Origin: Nostoc sp. FACHB-973
GTDB taxonomy: Bacteria > Cyanobacteriota > Cyanobacteriia > Cyanobacteriales > Nostocaceae
Direction: 5' to 3'
DNA: 49,653 nt
Assembly (NCBI RefSeq): GCF_014698115.1
Contig: NZ_JACJSJ010000061.1
Coordinates: forward strand, 1 to 49,653
Part shown: positions 33,868-42,472 of the stretch, piece after piece
Position numbering within the stretch: position 1 is the stretch's first letter
Layout: every line of letters begins with the position of its first letter
Made by a program: the position numbers and the translations under genes
Notes under the pieces: model-generated
Databases searched by the model: none
What the model was told of the DNA's origin: nothing
What the model saw: only the letters and a program-made list of their open reading frames with translations

Positions 33868-35652
33868 TTATTTATCAAAGTTTATATAATTTTCAGTGTT
33901 CAATTGCTGTTGAAATTCTTTATAAGCTTGATTAATTGCTTGCATTGAGGCTTTTGCATTCGCACAAGTGTTGACATCAGGATGATACAATCTGGCTAAT
34001 CGACGATAGGTAAGTTTGACAAAATTGGCATCATCAATTTGATTTACGCCTAATATTTCCCACCATTCTCCTGATAGTACAGTGTCGAGTGTCAAATTAT
34101 TCAAGCTTTGTATTTGACTCCAAATTTTGATGCTCCCACCATTACCGCCACTTATCAGCGTCTTACCATCAGGACTGAAAGCAACGGGGCTACATCCAGA
34201 AATAGTTTGTAGTAGTTTTCCAGTGTGTAGATTCCAAAGTTTAATCGTACCGTCTCGGCTGGCACTAACGACGGTTTTTCTATCGGGACTGATAGCAACA
34301 GACAAAACTGCCGTTGAGTGTCCAACTAAAGTGCTGAGTAATTCTCCAGTATGTAGATTCCAGAGTTTAATTGTGGTGTCTGTGCTACCACTAATAAGAG
34401 TTTGACTATCAAGACTAATGGCAACTGTATTCACTGCTGCCAAATGTTCAGTGAGAATACACCGCTGTTGCCAAGTTTTTAAATCCCAAAGTCTGATAGT
34501 TTTATCAACACTGCCACTTGCAAGAGTTGTGCCGTCGGGACTGATGGCGACAGATAAAACTGCATCTGAGTGTCCATTCAAGGTGCGTTTTACTGTTCTT
34601 GTGTAGCGTCCCCAAATTCTAATAGTTTTATCAGCACTACCACTAACTAGGATTTTGCCATCAGGGCTATAGGCAACTGAATTAACAAAGCCATTATGGC
34701 TGTAGGGAGAATTTAAATAAAATAATGTTTGAATAAATTTTATTGTGTCCATCTGCCAAGTGCTGATTTTGCGGTCAACACTGCCACTTGCAATTTGTTG
34801 TCCATCGGGGCTGATAGCAACAGATAAAACTGCCTCTGCTTGTCCAGAGAAAGTGTAAAGCCATTTTCCTGTTTTCAAGCTCCACAGATTAACTTGTCTA
34901 TCATCACTGGCACTGACTAAGGTGGTACCATCAGGACTCAGGGCGATCGCATTAACTGCCGCTAAGTGACCCTTGAGTGTGCGTACACATCTCCAGCTTT
35001 CAGGTAACTGGGTCGTCAGAGATTTTATTTCTGGTTCAATATTGCCACTAGAAGATTTAGGAGTAACAAATTCTGGTTTCTTCTTTAATTCAGCCTTCAG
35101 TGCTTGTAACTCATCCTCAACTTCCAAAGCAGCAAATTTCTGGTTGAGATCCTCACCGGGTAAAAATGCTTCTAATTCCATCACTGCTGTCGAATAGTAG
35201 TCCATCTGCAAGACTCTTTCTTCCATTCGCTCAAAAAGCTGTGCTGGAGTTTTGCTAAATTCAGATTCATCTAACAACTTAGCAATACCATAGGCGGCGA
35301 GTCCAACTACTGCACCAACTCCCGCCATCGGTACTGCACCAATTCCAAATACCAGCCCTACTTTCGGTGCGACTAAACCCATACCACCGACAACGCTATA
35401 AACACCAGCACCGCCGACTGCACCAATTCCCATTGCACCAAAAGCAGCAGTATCTCCCTCTGCTATGGCTTTGAAAGCACCATAAGCTGCTGCACCAGCC
35501 ACAGCACCAGCACCAACTACAGGAGTTGTCCCAATCCCAACTGCGCCAAATCCTCCGGCTAATCCCATCCCGCCTACCGTTGCGGAAACGCCAGCACCTG
35601 CTATGCTTCCGCCAGCGATGAATGCTGCACCTGTTTTGGAGTTTTGTTTCAC
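33868..35652 (-). CDS. membrane-anchored WD40-repeat protein with C-terminal J domain
   Basis: A 594-residue protein with an unusual domain order. Residues 1-127 are hydrophobic, Gly/Ala-rich glycine-zipper-like segments in two tandem copies (GGMGLAGGFGAVGIGTTPVV... and GGMGLVAPKVGLVFGIGAVP...), likely membrane inserted. A hydrophilic coiled stretch (140-220) follows, then seven WD40 repeats (about 222-515; GHLAAVNAIALSPDGTTLVS and similar), then a J domain (528-585) with the HPD motif at 557-559 (RLYHPDVN) and a shortened C-terminal helix. The J domain should recruit a DnaK/Hsp70, the beta-propeller could bind clients, and the N-terminus fixes it to a membrane. It follows a PspA-like gene on the same strand (162 bp gap holding a MITE-like element). 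No name is known to me. Confidence 0.85.
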   Translation of the reverse strand: MKQNSKTGAAFIAGGSIAGAGVSATVGGMGLAGGFGAVGIGTTPVVGAGAVAGAAAYGAFKAIAEGDTAAFGAMGIGAVGGAGVYSVVGGMGLVAPKVGLVFGIGAVPMAGVGAVVGLAAYGIAKLLDESEFSKTPAQLFERMEERVLQMDYYSTAVMELEAFLPGEDLNQKFAALEVEDELQALKAELKKKPEFVTPKSSSGNIEPEIKSLTTQLPESWRCVRTLKGHLAAVNAIALSPDGTTLVSASDDRQVNLWSLKTGKWLYTFSGQAEAVLSVAISPDGQQIASGSVDRKISTWQMDTIKFIQTLFYLNSPYSHNGFVNSVAYSPDGKILVSGSADKTIRIWGRYTRTVKRTLNGHSDAVLSVAISPDGTTLASGSVDKTIRLWDLKTWQQRCILTEHLAAVNTVAISLDSQTLISGSTDTTIKLWNLHTGELLSTLVGHSTAVLSVAISPDRKTVVSASRDGTIKLWNLHTGKLLQTISGCSPVAFSPDGKTLISGGNGGSIKIWSQIQSLNNLTLDTVLSGEWWEILGVNQIDDANFVKLTYRRLARLYHPDVNTCANAKASMQAINQAYKEFQQQLNTENYINFDK

Positions 35653-35693
35653 TGGTTTTTGTTTTTGAAGAGGAACAAATTAGGAAGGAAGAA

Positions 35694-35797
35694 TATAGCA
35701 GTTCCCGCTATTGTGAGGTACGTTCTCAGTCCTGAAAGAATACAGGAGATAGCGGAGAGTAGAGAAACTGTACTTCATAACAGCAGGAAGCGCTGTA
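35694..35797. mobile_element. small palindromic element, ACAGCRCTTCC family, copy 2
   Basis: The left end TATAGCAGTTCCCGCTATTGTGAGGTAC and the complement of the right end, TACAGCGCTTCCTGCTGTTATGAAGTAC, are clearly related over 28 bp; total length 104 bp. It is the same family as 22986-23088. It sits between the PspA-like and WD40-J genes. Confidence 0.6.
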
Positions 35798-35814
35798 AAA
35801 AGTGCGATGTATTT

Positions 35815-36609
35815 TTATAGTTCTTCATCTGTGACAATACTTTCTAGAGCAATCAGGTTCCGTACAAGTATATCTAATGTTGTTTTCTGGTGCTGAAGCT
35901 GAGTTTTAAGAATAAGCACAATTTGATTTTGAACTTTTTTATTCACTACAGCTTGAAGGATTAAATCATCATCATTGTTTCTCAAAGCTGTCTGAGCTTT
36001 TTCGTTCCAGTAGCTAGCTTCTTTCTGCGCTTTCTCAAAATCTTTCTGAATACCTTCTTGATTAGCAACAGCTTTTGTTACAGTTTCTTCTATCTCGTTA
36101 ATAGCCTGTGCTAAAAGCACTTTAGTGTCTTTTTTAGCTTTAGTTTGCTCTTGATTTTTAAGTGGTAATAATAATGCTTCTTTAAGTGGCTGTAATTCAT
36201 CAGCCCATACATCAACATCTTGATCTTCAAAGCTGATGAATATCGGTGAAGCCTTACTGATGTTGGGCTTGCTGCGTAATACGTCATTCTGTGCTTCTGA
36301 AACCTTTTTTTCCCAAGATGTCACACTACTTTGAATTGCATCTACTTGTGGTTGTTGCTCCTCTACCAGGGTTTTTAGCCTGCTAGCAATCGCTTCGTAT
36401 CGTTCCTTTTGGAATTTTGCTTGACGAATTAAATCCTGATTATTTCCTTTCAAAGCAAGTTGATATTCTTGTGCCCATTTATCAGCTTCCACTTGAGCCT
36501 TCGCATAGTCTCGTTGAGCAATTTCTTGGGCTGCTTTGGAGTAGCTTGCTCCTTGGCGTAACTTTCGTAGTGCATCCTGTGATGATTGATTTTGATCGTA
36601 AAGTCCCAT
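35815..36609 (-). CDS. duplicated PspA/IM30-like coiled-coil protein
   Basis: A 264-residue, highly charged helical protein. Residues 29-105 (AQRDYAKAQVEADKWAQEYQ...) and 186-259 (IQKDFEKAQKEASYWNEKAQ...) are two copies of one helical unit. Each has the pattern KAQ.EA..W..... ALK.N..DLI.QA...K..., which resembles the central hairpin of PspA/IM30 (Vipp1). The N-terminus MGLYD recalls the MGLFD start of PspA, but the amphipathic membrane helix is not preserved. A linker (110-170) contains SPIFISFEDQDVDVWADELQ. No signal peptide or transmembrane segment is present. The next gene on the strand encodes the WD40-J membrane protein. Role in membrane stress is inference from the PspA likeness. Confidence 0.75.
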   Translation of the reverse strand: MGLYDQNQSSQDALRKLRQGASYSKAAQEIAQRDYAKAQVEADKWAQEYQLALKGNNQDLIRQAKFQKERYEAIASRLKTLVEEQQPQVDAIQSSVTSWEKKVSEAQNDVLRSKPNISKASPIFISFEDQDVDVWADELQPLKEALLLPLKNQEQTKAKKDTKVLLAQAINEIEETVTKAVANQEGIQKDFEKAQKEASYWNEKAQTALRNNDDDLILQAVVNKKVQNQIVLILKTQLQHQKTTLDILVRNLIALESIVTDEEL

Positions 36610-36953
36610 AAGTTTATCTGAGTAGCCTTATTACCCAGAGCTTAGACTAATTAATACTGTCGCGTCTTCGCAAAAATTACTTAAGTCTTGACTTTTGGTT
36701 TTAGTGCAATGTCAGAAAAGTATCAGTACAATATTTCATTAATTACTAGCGAAATAAATTAGGTAAAACTCTGCGTTACTTTGCGTTTACTTTGCGTTCC
36801 TCTGCGTTTAAAAATAGTTGAAGTTCTTATATACTCCTTCAATGGATTGCAACATTACTATTCACCAATTTTGTACTTAATATAAATTATAAAATTAATA
36901 CCAAGAAGATGCCGATTTGCTTAAAAACATCAAATTTTTGGGCTGCACTCGCG
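36610..36953. repeat. intergenic region with CTGCGTT/TTTGCGTT tandem repeat
   Basis: CTCTGCGTTACTTTGCGTTTACTTTGCGTTCCTCTGCGTTT (36769-36809) is an array of about 10-base TTTGCGTT(T/A)C units related to dispersed repeats at 23490 and 49310. It is otherwise AT-rich. No HicA-like toxin gene was found next to the HicB-like gene. Confidence 0.5.
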
Positions 36954-37136
36954 CTAGCTGCTGGTGTGCATTGCTTCCCCATGCTCTAGCCTATCTGCAA
37001 AGACACGCAATGCTAACGCTTGAACTCTAGCAACTGCTTCTTCTCGTGTCTCCCCATAAGCCACTACACCAGGAAAACCAATCACTTCAACTAGGAAGCG
37101 TCCATCTTCTTGTTCAATCTCGATCGCCAAGTTCAT
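36954..37136 (-). CDS. HicB-like antitoxin-family small protein
   Basis: A 60-residue protein with the partial RNase-H-like fold of HicB/UPF0150 proteins: MNLAIEIEQEDGRFLVEVIGFPGVVAYGETREEAVARVQAL. The start at 37136 (MNLAIE) fits the family; the frame remains open to 37181 but the added residues are unlike it. No HicA toxin is visible on either side, and the C-terminal DNA-binding helix of full HicB is absent. It is therefore an orphan, possibly a solitary regulator or decayed module. It is divergent from bciB with 54 bp between starts. Confidence 0.75.
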   Translation of the reverse strand: MNLAIEIEQEDGRFLVEVIGFPGVVAYGETREEAVARVQALALRVFADRLEHGEAMHTSS

Positions 37137-37190
37137 AGCCACTGAAGGTATTGTAATAAAAGCGATTCCTGGATAAAACAAAAAATTTAT

Positions 37191-38384
37191 ATGACCTCAG
37201 TTTCTCCTCACAAAAAAGCCAGAGCCTTAAAACCTACTAGCCGTCGCCCTGCGAAAGAACTTTGTAGCGAGTGCGGATTGTGCGATACATACTATATTCA
37301 TTATGTCAAGGAAGCCTGCGCTTTTATTAATCAGCAAATAGGTGAACTTGAGGAACAAGCGCATAGGCGATCGCGCGATCTCGATAATCCTGATGAGCTA
37401 TACTTTGGTGTTCATCAAGACATGATGGCGGCACGGAAACAGCAACCAATCGAAGGCGCACAATGGACGGGGATTGTCAGCAGCATTGCCATTGAAATGC
37501 TCAATCGCGGCTTAGTTGAAGGTGTTGTCTGCGTCCAAAACACCAAAGAAGACCGCTTTCAACCCATGCCCATCATCGCCCGCACCCCAGAAGAAATACT
37601 AGCAGCGCGGGTAAATAAACCAACACTTTCACCTAATCTTTCGGTGTTGGAACAAATAGAAAAATCGGGGATGAAGCGGCTATTAGTAATTGGTGTCGGT
37701 TGCCAAATTCAGGCGCTACGAGCTGTAGAAAAACAACTTGGTTTGGAAAAGTTGTATGTTTTGGGTACGCCTTGTGTAGATAATGTTAACCGCGCAGGAC
37801 TGCAAAAATTCTTAGAAACTACCAGCCGATCGCCCCACACAGTCGTACATTACGAATTCATGCAAGACTTCCGGGTTCACTTCAAACATGAAGATGGCTC
37901 AACAGAAACCGTACCTTTCTTTGGCTTGAAGACTAATAAACTCAAAGATGTCTTTGCCCCATCTTGTATGAGTTGCTTTGATTACGTTAACTCCCTAGCA
38001 GATTTAGTTGTCGGCTACATGGGCGCACCCTTCGGTTGGCAGTGGATTCTAGTTAGAAATGACACTGGTAAGGAAATGCTGGATTTAGTAAAAGACCAGT
38101 TAGATACTCAGCCTGTGATGTCCAAAGGGAATCGTAAGGAAGCTGTACAACAAAGCATTCCGGCCTACGATAAAGGGGTAACTCTGCCGATGTGGGCTGC
38201 AAAACTCATGGGTGTGGTGATTGAGAAAATCGGCCCTAAGGGTTTGGAGTATGCGCGGTTTTCCATTGATTCTCACTTTACTCGGAATTATTTGTATGTG
38301 AAGCGGAATCACCCAGAGAAGTTAGAAGAGCATGTTCCGGAGTATGCTAAGCGTATTGTCGGGCAGTATGAGTTGCCGGAGTAA
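37191..38384 (+). CDS. bciB: ferredoxin-dependent 8-vinyl reductase BciB (F420H2-dehydrogenase beta family)
   Basis: A 397-residue flavo-iron-sulfur protein of the FrhB family. In cyanobacteria this is the 3,8-divinyl (proto)chlorophyllide 8-vinyl reductase used to make monovinyl chlorophyll. Cys-rich motifs are ELCSECGLCDTYY (C25, C28, C31), GVGCQIQALRA, GTPCVDN and APSCMSCFDYVNSLADLVVG, supplying [4Fe-4S] clusters; a flavin is expected. The length matches cyanobacterial BciB. ATG 37191 is the start. It is monocistronic, convergent with the PLP enzyme gene. A plant homologue, 7-hydroxymethyl-chlorophyll a reductase, has a related sequence, but chlorophyll b metabolism is not expected here. 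Confidence 0.88.
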   Translation: MTSVSPHKKARALKPTSRRPAKELCSECGLCDTYYIHYVKEACAFINQQIGELEEQAHRRSRDLDNPDELYFGVHQDMMAARKQQPIEGAQWTGIVSSIAIEMLNRGLVEGVVCVQNTKEDRFQPMPIIARTPEEILAARVNKPTLSPNLSVLEQIEKSGMKRLLVIGVGCQIQALRAVEKQLGLEKLYVLGTPCVDNVNRAGLQKFLETTSRSPHTVVHYEFMQDFRVHFKHEDGSTETVPFFGLKTNKLKDVFAPSCMSCFDYVNSLADLVVGYMGAPFGWQWILVRNDTGKEMLDLVKDQLDTQPVMSKGNRKEAVQQSIPAYDKGVTLPMWAAKLMGVVIEKIGPKGLEYARFSIDSHFTRNYLYVKRNHPEKLEEHVPEYAKRIVGQYELPE

Positions 38385-38776
38385 TATCAACAAATTTTAG
38401 ATTTTAAATTTTGGATTTTGGATTGAAGATTCAAGATCCAAAATTTAAAAAGGTTTGAGAGTAAGCTGGCTCCATTGGCACTACCTGCACCACTGTTGCT
38501 ACACTGCGGCGAAATGCTTGGAGGCTAGAAATTTCAAGTATTTGCATATATTTCAATACAGTTCAGTTAAGCCCAAAACTCTCATGTAGAGACGCGATTC
38601 ATCGCGTCTGAAAAATCAGTATTCTACGCCAATAACCCTTAACTGAACCGTATTTGCATATATTTAGGGTAGCAAATGATAAATGATCTCACGCGCGAAG
38701 AGTAGAGACGTAGCAGTGGTACGTCTCTACAAGGATTTCGGGTAACACAGAATTAATTTCTGGAGATGTCTAATCC
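38385..38776. repeat. intergenic region with GATTTTGGATT and AGACGCG palindromes
   Basis: 38394-38450 holds TTTTAGATTTTAAATTTTGG with a complementary AAGATCCAAAATTTAAAAA. AGACGCGATTCATCGCGTCT is at 38590-38609. GTAGAGACGTAGC...GTACGTCTCTAC is at 38702-38730, a related hairpin. Located between the convergent bciB and PLP-enzyme genes, these may provide transcription termination for both. Confidence 0.6.
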
Positions 38777-40009
38777 TCACCCAGCCCTACCCACTGCATC
38801 GATCGCCGCCTCCAATGCGATCGCCACATGAGTCCAATGAGTCCCCCCTTGGCAATAAACCACATACGGCTTGCGCATTGGTCCATCCGCGGACAATTCC
38901 AAAGTACTCCCCTCAATAAATGTCCCCCCAGCCATCACTACCTGGCTCTCGTACCCCGGCATTTCATCTGGAATGGGGTCTAAGTAGGAACCGATAGGAG
39001 AATGCTGTTGTATGGCTTTACAGAAAGCAATTAGCTTTTCGGCAGAACCCAGTTTAATTGCCTGAATCACATCTTTCCGCGGCGCTAGAGGTGCGGGATT
39101 CACTGGATAACCGAGTCGATCAAATACATAACCAGTTAAATATGTCCCTTTCATCGCCTCTCCCACCATCTGCGGCGCGAGAAATAGTCCTTGGAACAAC
39201 AAGCGATTTTGGTCAAAGGTAGCACCGCCATAACTACCGATACCGGGAGCAGTGAGGCGACAGGCTGCGGCTTCCACTAAGTCGGCGCGACCGGCGACAT
39301 AACCACCAGCGCTAACAATGGTGCCACCAGGATTTTTAATCAATGACCCCGCAATTAAATCAGCACCTACGGCTGTGGGTTCCCTGGTTTCGATGAATTC
39401 GCCGTAGCAATTATCTACAAAGCAAACGGTGTTAGGGTTTTGCTGTTTTACCAAATGGATAATTTTTTCAATATCAGCAATTGATAAACTCGGACGCCAA
39501 GAATAGCCACAAGAACGCTGAATTAATACTAAACGCGTGTTATCAGCCACGCTAGTACTTAAAGCTTGCCAATCTATAGTTCCTTGGGGGGTTAGCTCCA
39601 ATTGGCGGTATTTTATGCCAAACTCGATAAGGGAACCTTGACCTTGACCCCGTAAACCAATGACTTCTTCCAGCGTATCGTAAGGAGAACCAACTACTGC
39701 TAGCATTTCATCTCCAGGACGGAGTACCCCAAACAAAGCGCAAGCGATCGCATGAGTTCCTGAAACAAACTGCACTCGCACTGCTGCTGCTTCGGAACCC
39801 ATAACTTCGGCAAAAACTCGATCTAAAGTTTCTCGCCCTAAATCATCGTGACCATAACCACTTACACCAGCAAAGTGGTGTGCCCCCACACGGTGATTAC
39901 GAAATGCATCCAGCACTCGTTTAAGATTATGCTTGACCTGAGTGTCAATACCAGAAAAAATTTCTAACAGTGCATGTTCTGCTTGCCGCAGCTGTTCCAA
40001 GCTGTTCAT
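38777..40009 (-). CDS. methionine gamma-lyase / aluminium-resistance family PLP enzyme
   Basis: A 410-residue fold-type I PLP enzyme of the YnbB 'aluminium resistance' family, annotated in databases as methionine gamma-lyase family. Motifs: HHFAGVSGYGHDDLGRETLD, QFVSGTHAIACALFG, CFVDNCYGEFIE (the Asp binding the PLP nitrogen), GSLIKNPGGTIVSAGGYVAG (K is the probable Schiff-base lysine) and GGTFIEGSTLELSADGP. The actual substrate is not proven for cyanobacteria. Start: GAGGAA lies just before ATG 40009, while the in-frame GTG at 40024 would place this Shine-Dalgarno inside the gene, so 40009 is chosen. It is divergent from desC. Confidence 0.85.
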   Translation of the reverse strand: MNSLEQLRQAEHALLEIFSGIDTQVKHNLKRVLDAFRNHRVGAHHFAGVSGYGHDDLGRETLDRVFAEVMGSEAAAVRVQFVSGTHAIACALFGVLRPGDEMLAVVGSPYDTLEEVIGLRGQGQGSLIEFGIKYRQLELTPQGTIDWQALSTSVADNTRLVLIQRSCGYSWRPSLSIADIEKIIHLVKQQNPNTVCFVDNCYGEFIETREPTAVGADLIAGSLIKNPGGTIVSAGGYVAGRADLVEAAACRLTAPGIGSYGGATFDQNRLLFQGLFLAPQMVGEAMKGTYLTGYVFDRLGYPVNPAPLAPRKDVIQAIKLGSAEKLIAFCKAIQQHSPIGSYLDPIPDEMPGYESQVVMAGGTFIEGSTLELSADGPMRKPYVVYCQGGTHWTHVAIALEAAIDAVGRAG

Positions 40010-40094
40010 TAGTTCCTCGTTCACAAAAAATTATAGATATGCCGATTTTCAGATCGCGCAAATTCGGCCGAACAATTCCAATTCAGGTTACTGC

Positions 40095-40913
40095 ATGACA
40101 ATTGCTACTTCAACTAAACCTCAAATCAACTGGGTTAATACCCTGTTTTTCATTGGTCTGCACATCGGTGCGCTGTTTGCCTTTGTTCCTGGTAACTTTA
40201 GCTGGACGGCAGTTGGCGTCGGTTTGTTGCTTTACTGGGTGACTGGTGGTTTAGGCATTACTCTGGGATTTCACCGCCTTGTTACCCACCGCAGTTTTCA
40301 AACTCCCAAGTGGCTAGAGTATCTCCTGGTTTTCTTCGGAACACTCTCCTGCGAAGGAGGCCCAATTGAGTGGGTAGGTACACATCGTATTCATCATTTA
40401 CACTCAGATACTGATGGCGATCCCCATGATTCTAATAGAGGCTTCTGGTGGAGCCATATGGGTTGGCTGATTCACTATTGTCCCTCTCACGCTGAAGTTC
40501 CCCGTTTCACCAAAGACATAGGCGAAGACCCAGTTTATCAGTTTTTAGAAAAATATTTCATTTTGCTTCAGATTGCTCTGGGTATATTGCTTTTGTTTCT
40601 GGGTGGCTGGCCGTTCGTTGTTTGGGGAATTTTTATTCGCATTATCTGGGTTTACCACTGCACTTGGTTGGTAAACAGTGCTACTCATAAATTTGGGTAT
40701 CAAAGCCATGATTCTGGCGATCGCTCTACTAACTGCTGGTGGGTAGCCGTACTAGTTTTCGGTGAAGGCTGGCATAATAATCACCATGCTTTTCAATACT
40801 CAGCTCGTCATGGGTTGCAATGGTGGGAAATTGATTTAACTTGGATGACAATTCAATTGCTGCAAGCAGTTGGTCTAGCGACCAATGTGAAGTTGGCTCC
40901 AACTAAGCAGTAA
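40095..40913 (+). CDS. desC: acyl-lipid delta-9 desaturase DesC
   Basis: A 272-residue thylakoid/plasma-membrane desaturase that introduces the first double bond at delta-9 of lipid-bound stearoyl chains. Three histidine boxes: HRLVTH, HRIHH and HNNHH; hydrophobic segments flank them. The DNA is open to 39942, but ATG 40095 (MTIATSTKPQINWVN) corresponds to the usual DesC start. First of desC-desA-desB. These ferredoxin-using diiron enzymes act one after another, DesC (delta-9), DesA (delta-12), DesB (omega-3). Gaps of 507 and 498 bp between genes suggest separate promoters. Confidence 0.92.
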   Translation: MTIATSTKPQINWVNTLFFIGLHIGALFAFVPGNFSWTAVGVGLLLYWVTGGLGITLGFHRLVTHRSFQTPKWLEYLLVFFGTLSCEGGPIEWVGTHRIHHLHSDTDGDPHDSNRGFWWSHMGWLIHYCPSHAEVPRFTKDIGEDPVYQFLEKYFILLQIALGILLLFLGGWPFVVWGIFIRIIWVYHCTWLVNSATHKFGYQSHDSGDRSTNCWWVAVLVFGEGWHNNHHAFQYSARHGLQWWEIDLTWMTIQLLQAVGLATNVKLAPTKQ

Positions 40914-40969
40914 GTTATTTGTACTTTGTCATTAGTCATTAGTCATTTGTGGTTGTTCTTTAACCGTCC
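40914..40969. repeat. STRR2-like CATTAGT repeat after desC
   Basis: TTTGTCATTAGTCATTAGTCATTTGTGG shows reiterated (C)ATTAGT heptamers directly after the desC stop and before a larger dispersed element. Confidence 0.5.
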
Positions 40970-41207
40970 CAATTTTAGATTTTAGATTTTGGATTATTTT
41001 TCGGTTCAAGCCCCGCCCCTTGTAGGCGGAACGAATCTAAAAGACGCTCGTTCGCTCTTAGCGTCTCCCCTTCTTCCAAAGGGAGAGGCTAGCGCCAAGG
41101 GAGAAGACTCGCTTGCCGCCGGCGCTATCGTCAATCCAAAATCCCCAACCTGCAACTCAAGAGTGGGTGCAGTCAATCCAAAATCGCAAATCTAAAATCC
41201 AAAATTG
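40970..41207. mobile_element. non-autonomous dispersed element, GATTTTGGATT ends, copy 1
   Basis: The left end CAATTTTAGATTTTAGATTT and the complement of the right end (CAATTTTGGATTTTAGATTT) match at 19 of 20 positions. The left core TTTTTCGGTTCAAGCCCCGC and CTTGTAGGCGGAACGAATC recurs inverted at 47441-47482. Within this copy there is a second repeat rich in GCGTCTCCCCTTCTTCC/AAGGGAGA. No protein is supported. Confidence 0.65.
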
Positions 41208-41419
41208 TTTGACCAATGGCAAATGCCCTATGACTAATGACAAAGAACTTTCTGTGCAACCAAGTACATGCGCCAATTCTAAAATCGCCTTTAAAAATTA
41301 TTTACGGGTGCGCTTGTATAGGTTAGGTTGCTATAATCCGAAACGCTAATATTAAGCAACTTTGCGGCAAGTTATTTTTTGATGACTTGGTGGAGGAGTT
41401 TGTTGTATTTCAGGTGTTC

Positions 41420-42472
41420 ATGACTACATCAATAATTAACAGCCAAAAATTAACTGACGAGTCTGGGAATTCCGACTTCAGGCTCAAAGATATTGTCAAA
41501 ACCCTGCCACGGGAATGTTTTGTGCAAAGCCGTCGCAAGGCTTGGACACAAGTAATACTGAGTGTCTTGGCTGTTGCTTTGGGCTACTACTGTCTGACCA
41601 TTACTCCTTGGTTTCTTTTGCCCCTAGCTTGGGTTTTTACAGGTACTGCTTTAACAGGTTTTTTTGTAATTGCTCATGATTGCGGCCACAGGTCATTTGC
41701 CAAACGCCGTTGGGTAAATGATTTGGTAGGACACTTTTTTCTGATGCCGCTAATTTATCCTTTTCACAGTTGGCGCATTAAGCATAATTATCACCATACT
41801 CATACCAACAAGCTGGATGAGGACAACGCTTGGCATCCAATCAGACCAGAAGTGTTTGAACGTTGGGATAAAACCCGACAGTCTGCTTTTGAGTTGTTCA
41901 TTCGCAAACGCTTCTGGTGGGTAGGTTCCATTGGACATTGGGCAGTTGTGCATTTTGATTGGCGGAATTTCAAAACAAAAGACCAATCGAGCATCAAGCT
42001 TTCTGTAGGTGTGGTAGTATTATTTGCTGCGATCGCTTTCCCAGCCCTGATCGCCACTACAGGTATTTGGGGATTTGTCAAGTTTTGGCTAGTGCCCTGG
42101 TTGGTCTACCATTTTTGGATGAGTACTTTTACCATCGTTCACCATACTGCTTCAGATGTTCCTTTTGTGGCAGCAAACAAGTGGAATGAGGCTCTAGCTC
42201 AACTATTTGGCACTGTTCATTGCGATTATCCCCGCTGGGTAGAAATCCTCTGCCACGATATCAATGTCCATGTACCTCATCATATTTCCACCGCCATTCC
42301 TTCTTATAATTTGCGGCTAGCTTACAGCAGCATCAAAGAAAATTGGAAGCCTTATCTGCATGATGAATGTCAGTTTTCTTGGTCTTTAATGAAGCAGATT
42401 ACAGACGAATGTCAACTGTATACAACTGATGTCGGCTATAAGACTTTCAAAGAATATTACGCAGAACGATAA
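41420..42472 (+). CDS. desA: acyl-lipid delta-12 desaturase DesA
   Basis: A 350-residue membrane diiron desaturase that converts oleoyl to linoleoyl groups in membrane lipids. Histidine boxes: HDCGH (in FFVIAHDCGHRSFAKRRW), HNYHHTH and HVPHH (in CHDINVHVPHHISTAIPSYN). Helical pairs surround them. ATG 41420 (MTTSIINSQKL) is preferred; the frame is open back to 41387. It shares family and length with DesB downstream, and the QSRRKAW / RECF start of the catalytic core is like other cyanobacterial DesA proteins. Expression is probably cold-induced as in relatives, though no regulatory element is identified. Confidence 0.92.
   Translation: MTTSIINSQKLTDESGNSDFRLKDIVKTLPRECFVQSRRKAWTQVILSVLAVALGYYCLTITPWFLLPLAWVFTGTALTGFFVIAHDCGHRSFAKRRWVNDLVGHFFLMPLIYPFHSWRIKHNYHHTHTNKLDEDNAWHPIRPEVFERWDKTRQSAFELFIRKRFWWVGSIGHWAVVHFDWRNFKTKDQSSIKLSVGVVVLFAAIAFPALIATTGIWGFVKFWLVPWLVYHFWMSTFTIVHHTASDVPFVAANKWNEALAQLFGTVHCDYPRWVEILCHDINVHVPHHISTAIPSYNLRLAYSSIKENWKPYLHDECQFSWSLMKQITDECQLYTTDVGYKTFKEYYAER

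Noticed and set aside
36900..36953. HicA toxin remnant after the HicB-like gene
   Set aside because: Frames here give only about 15-20 residues with a vague resemblance; not enough to support a pseudogene.
40998..41035. tRNA T-arm-like sequence CGGTTCAAGCCCCG
   Set aside because: It has no acceptor stem, anticodon arm or D-arm around it, and the same core occurs inverted at 47441-47482 as part of a dispersed repeat.
41113..41349. 78-codon plus-strand frame between desC and desA
   Set aside because: It is encoded by the right end of the GATTTTGGATT element and has no plausible start or family.
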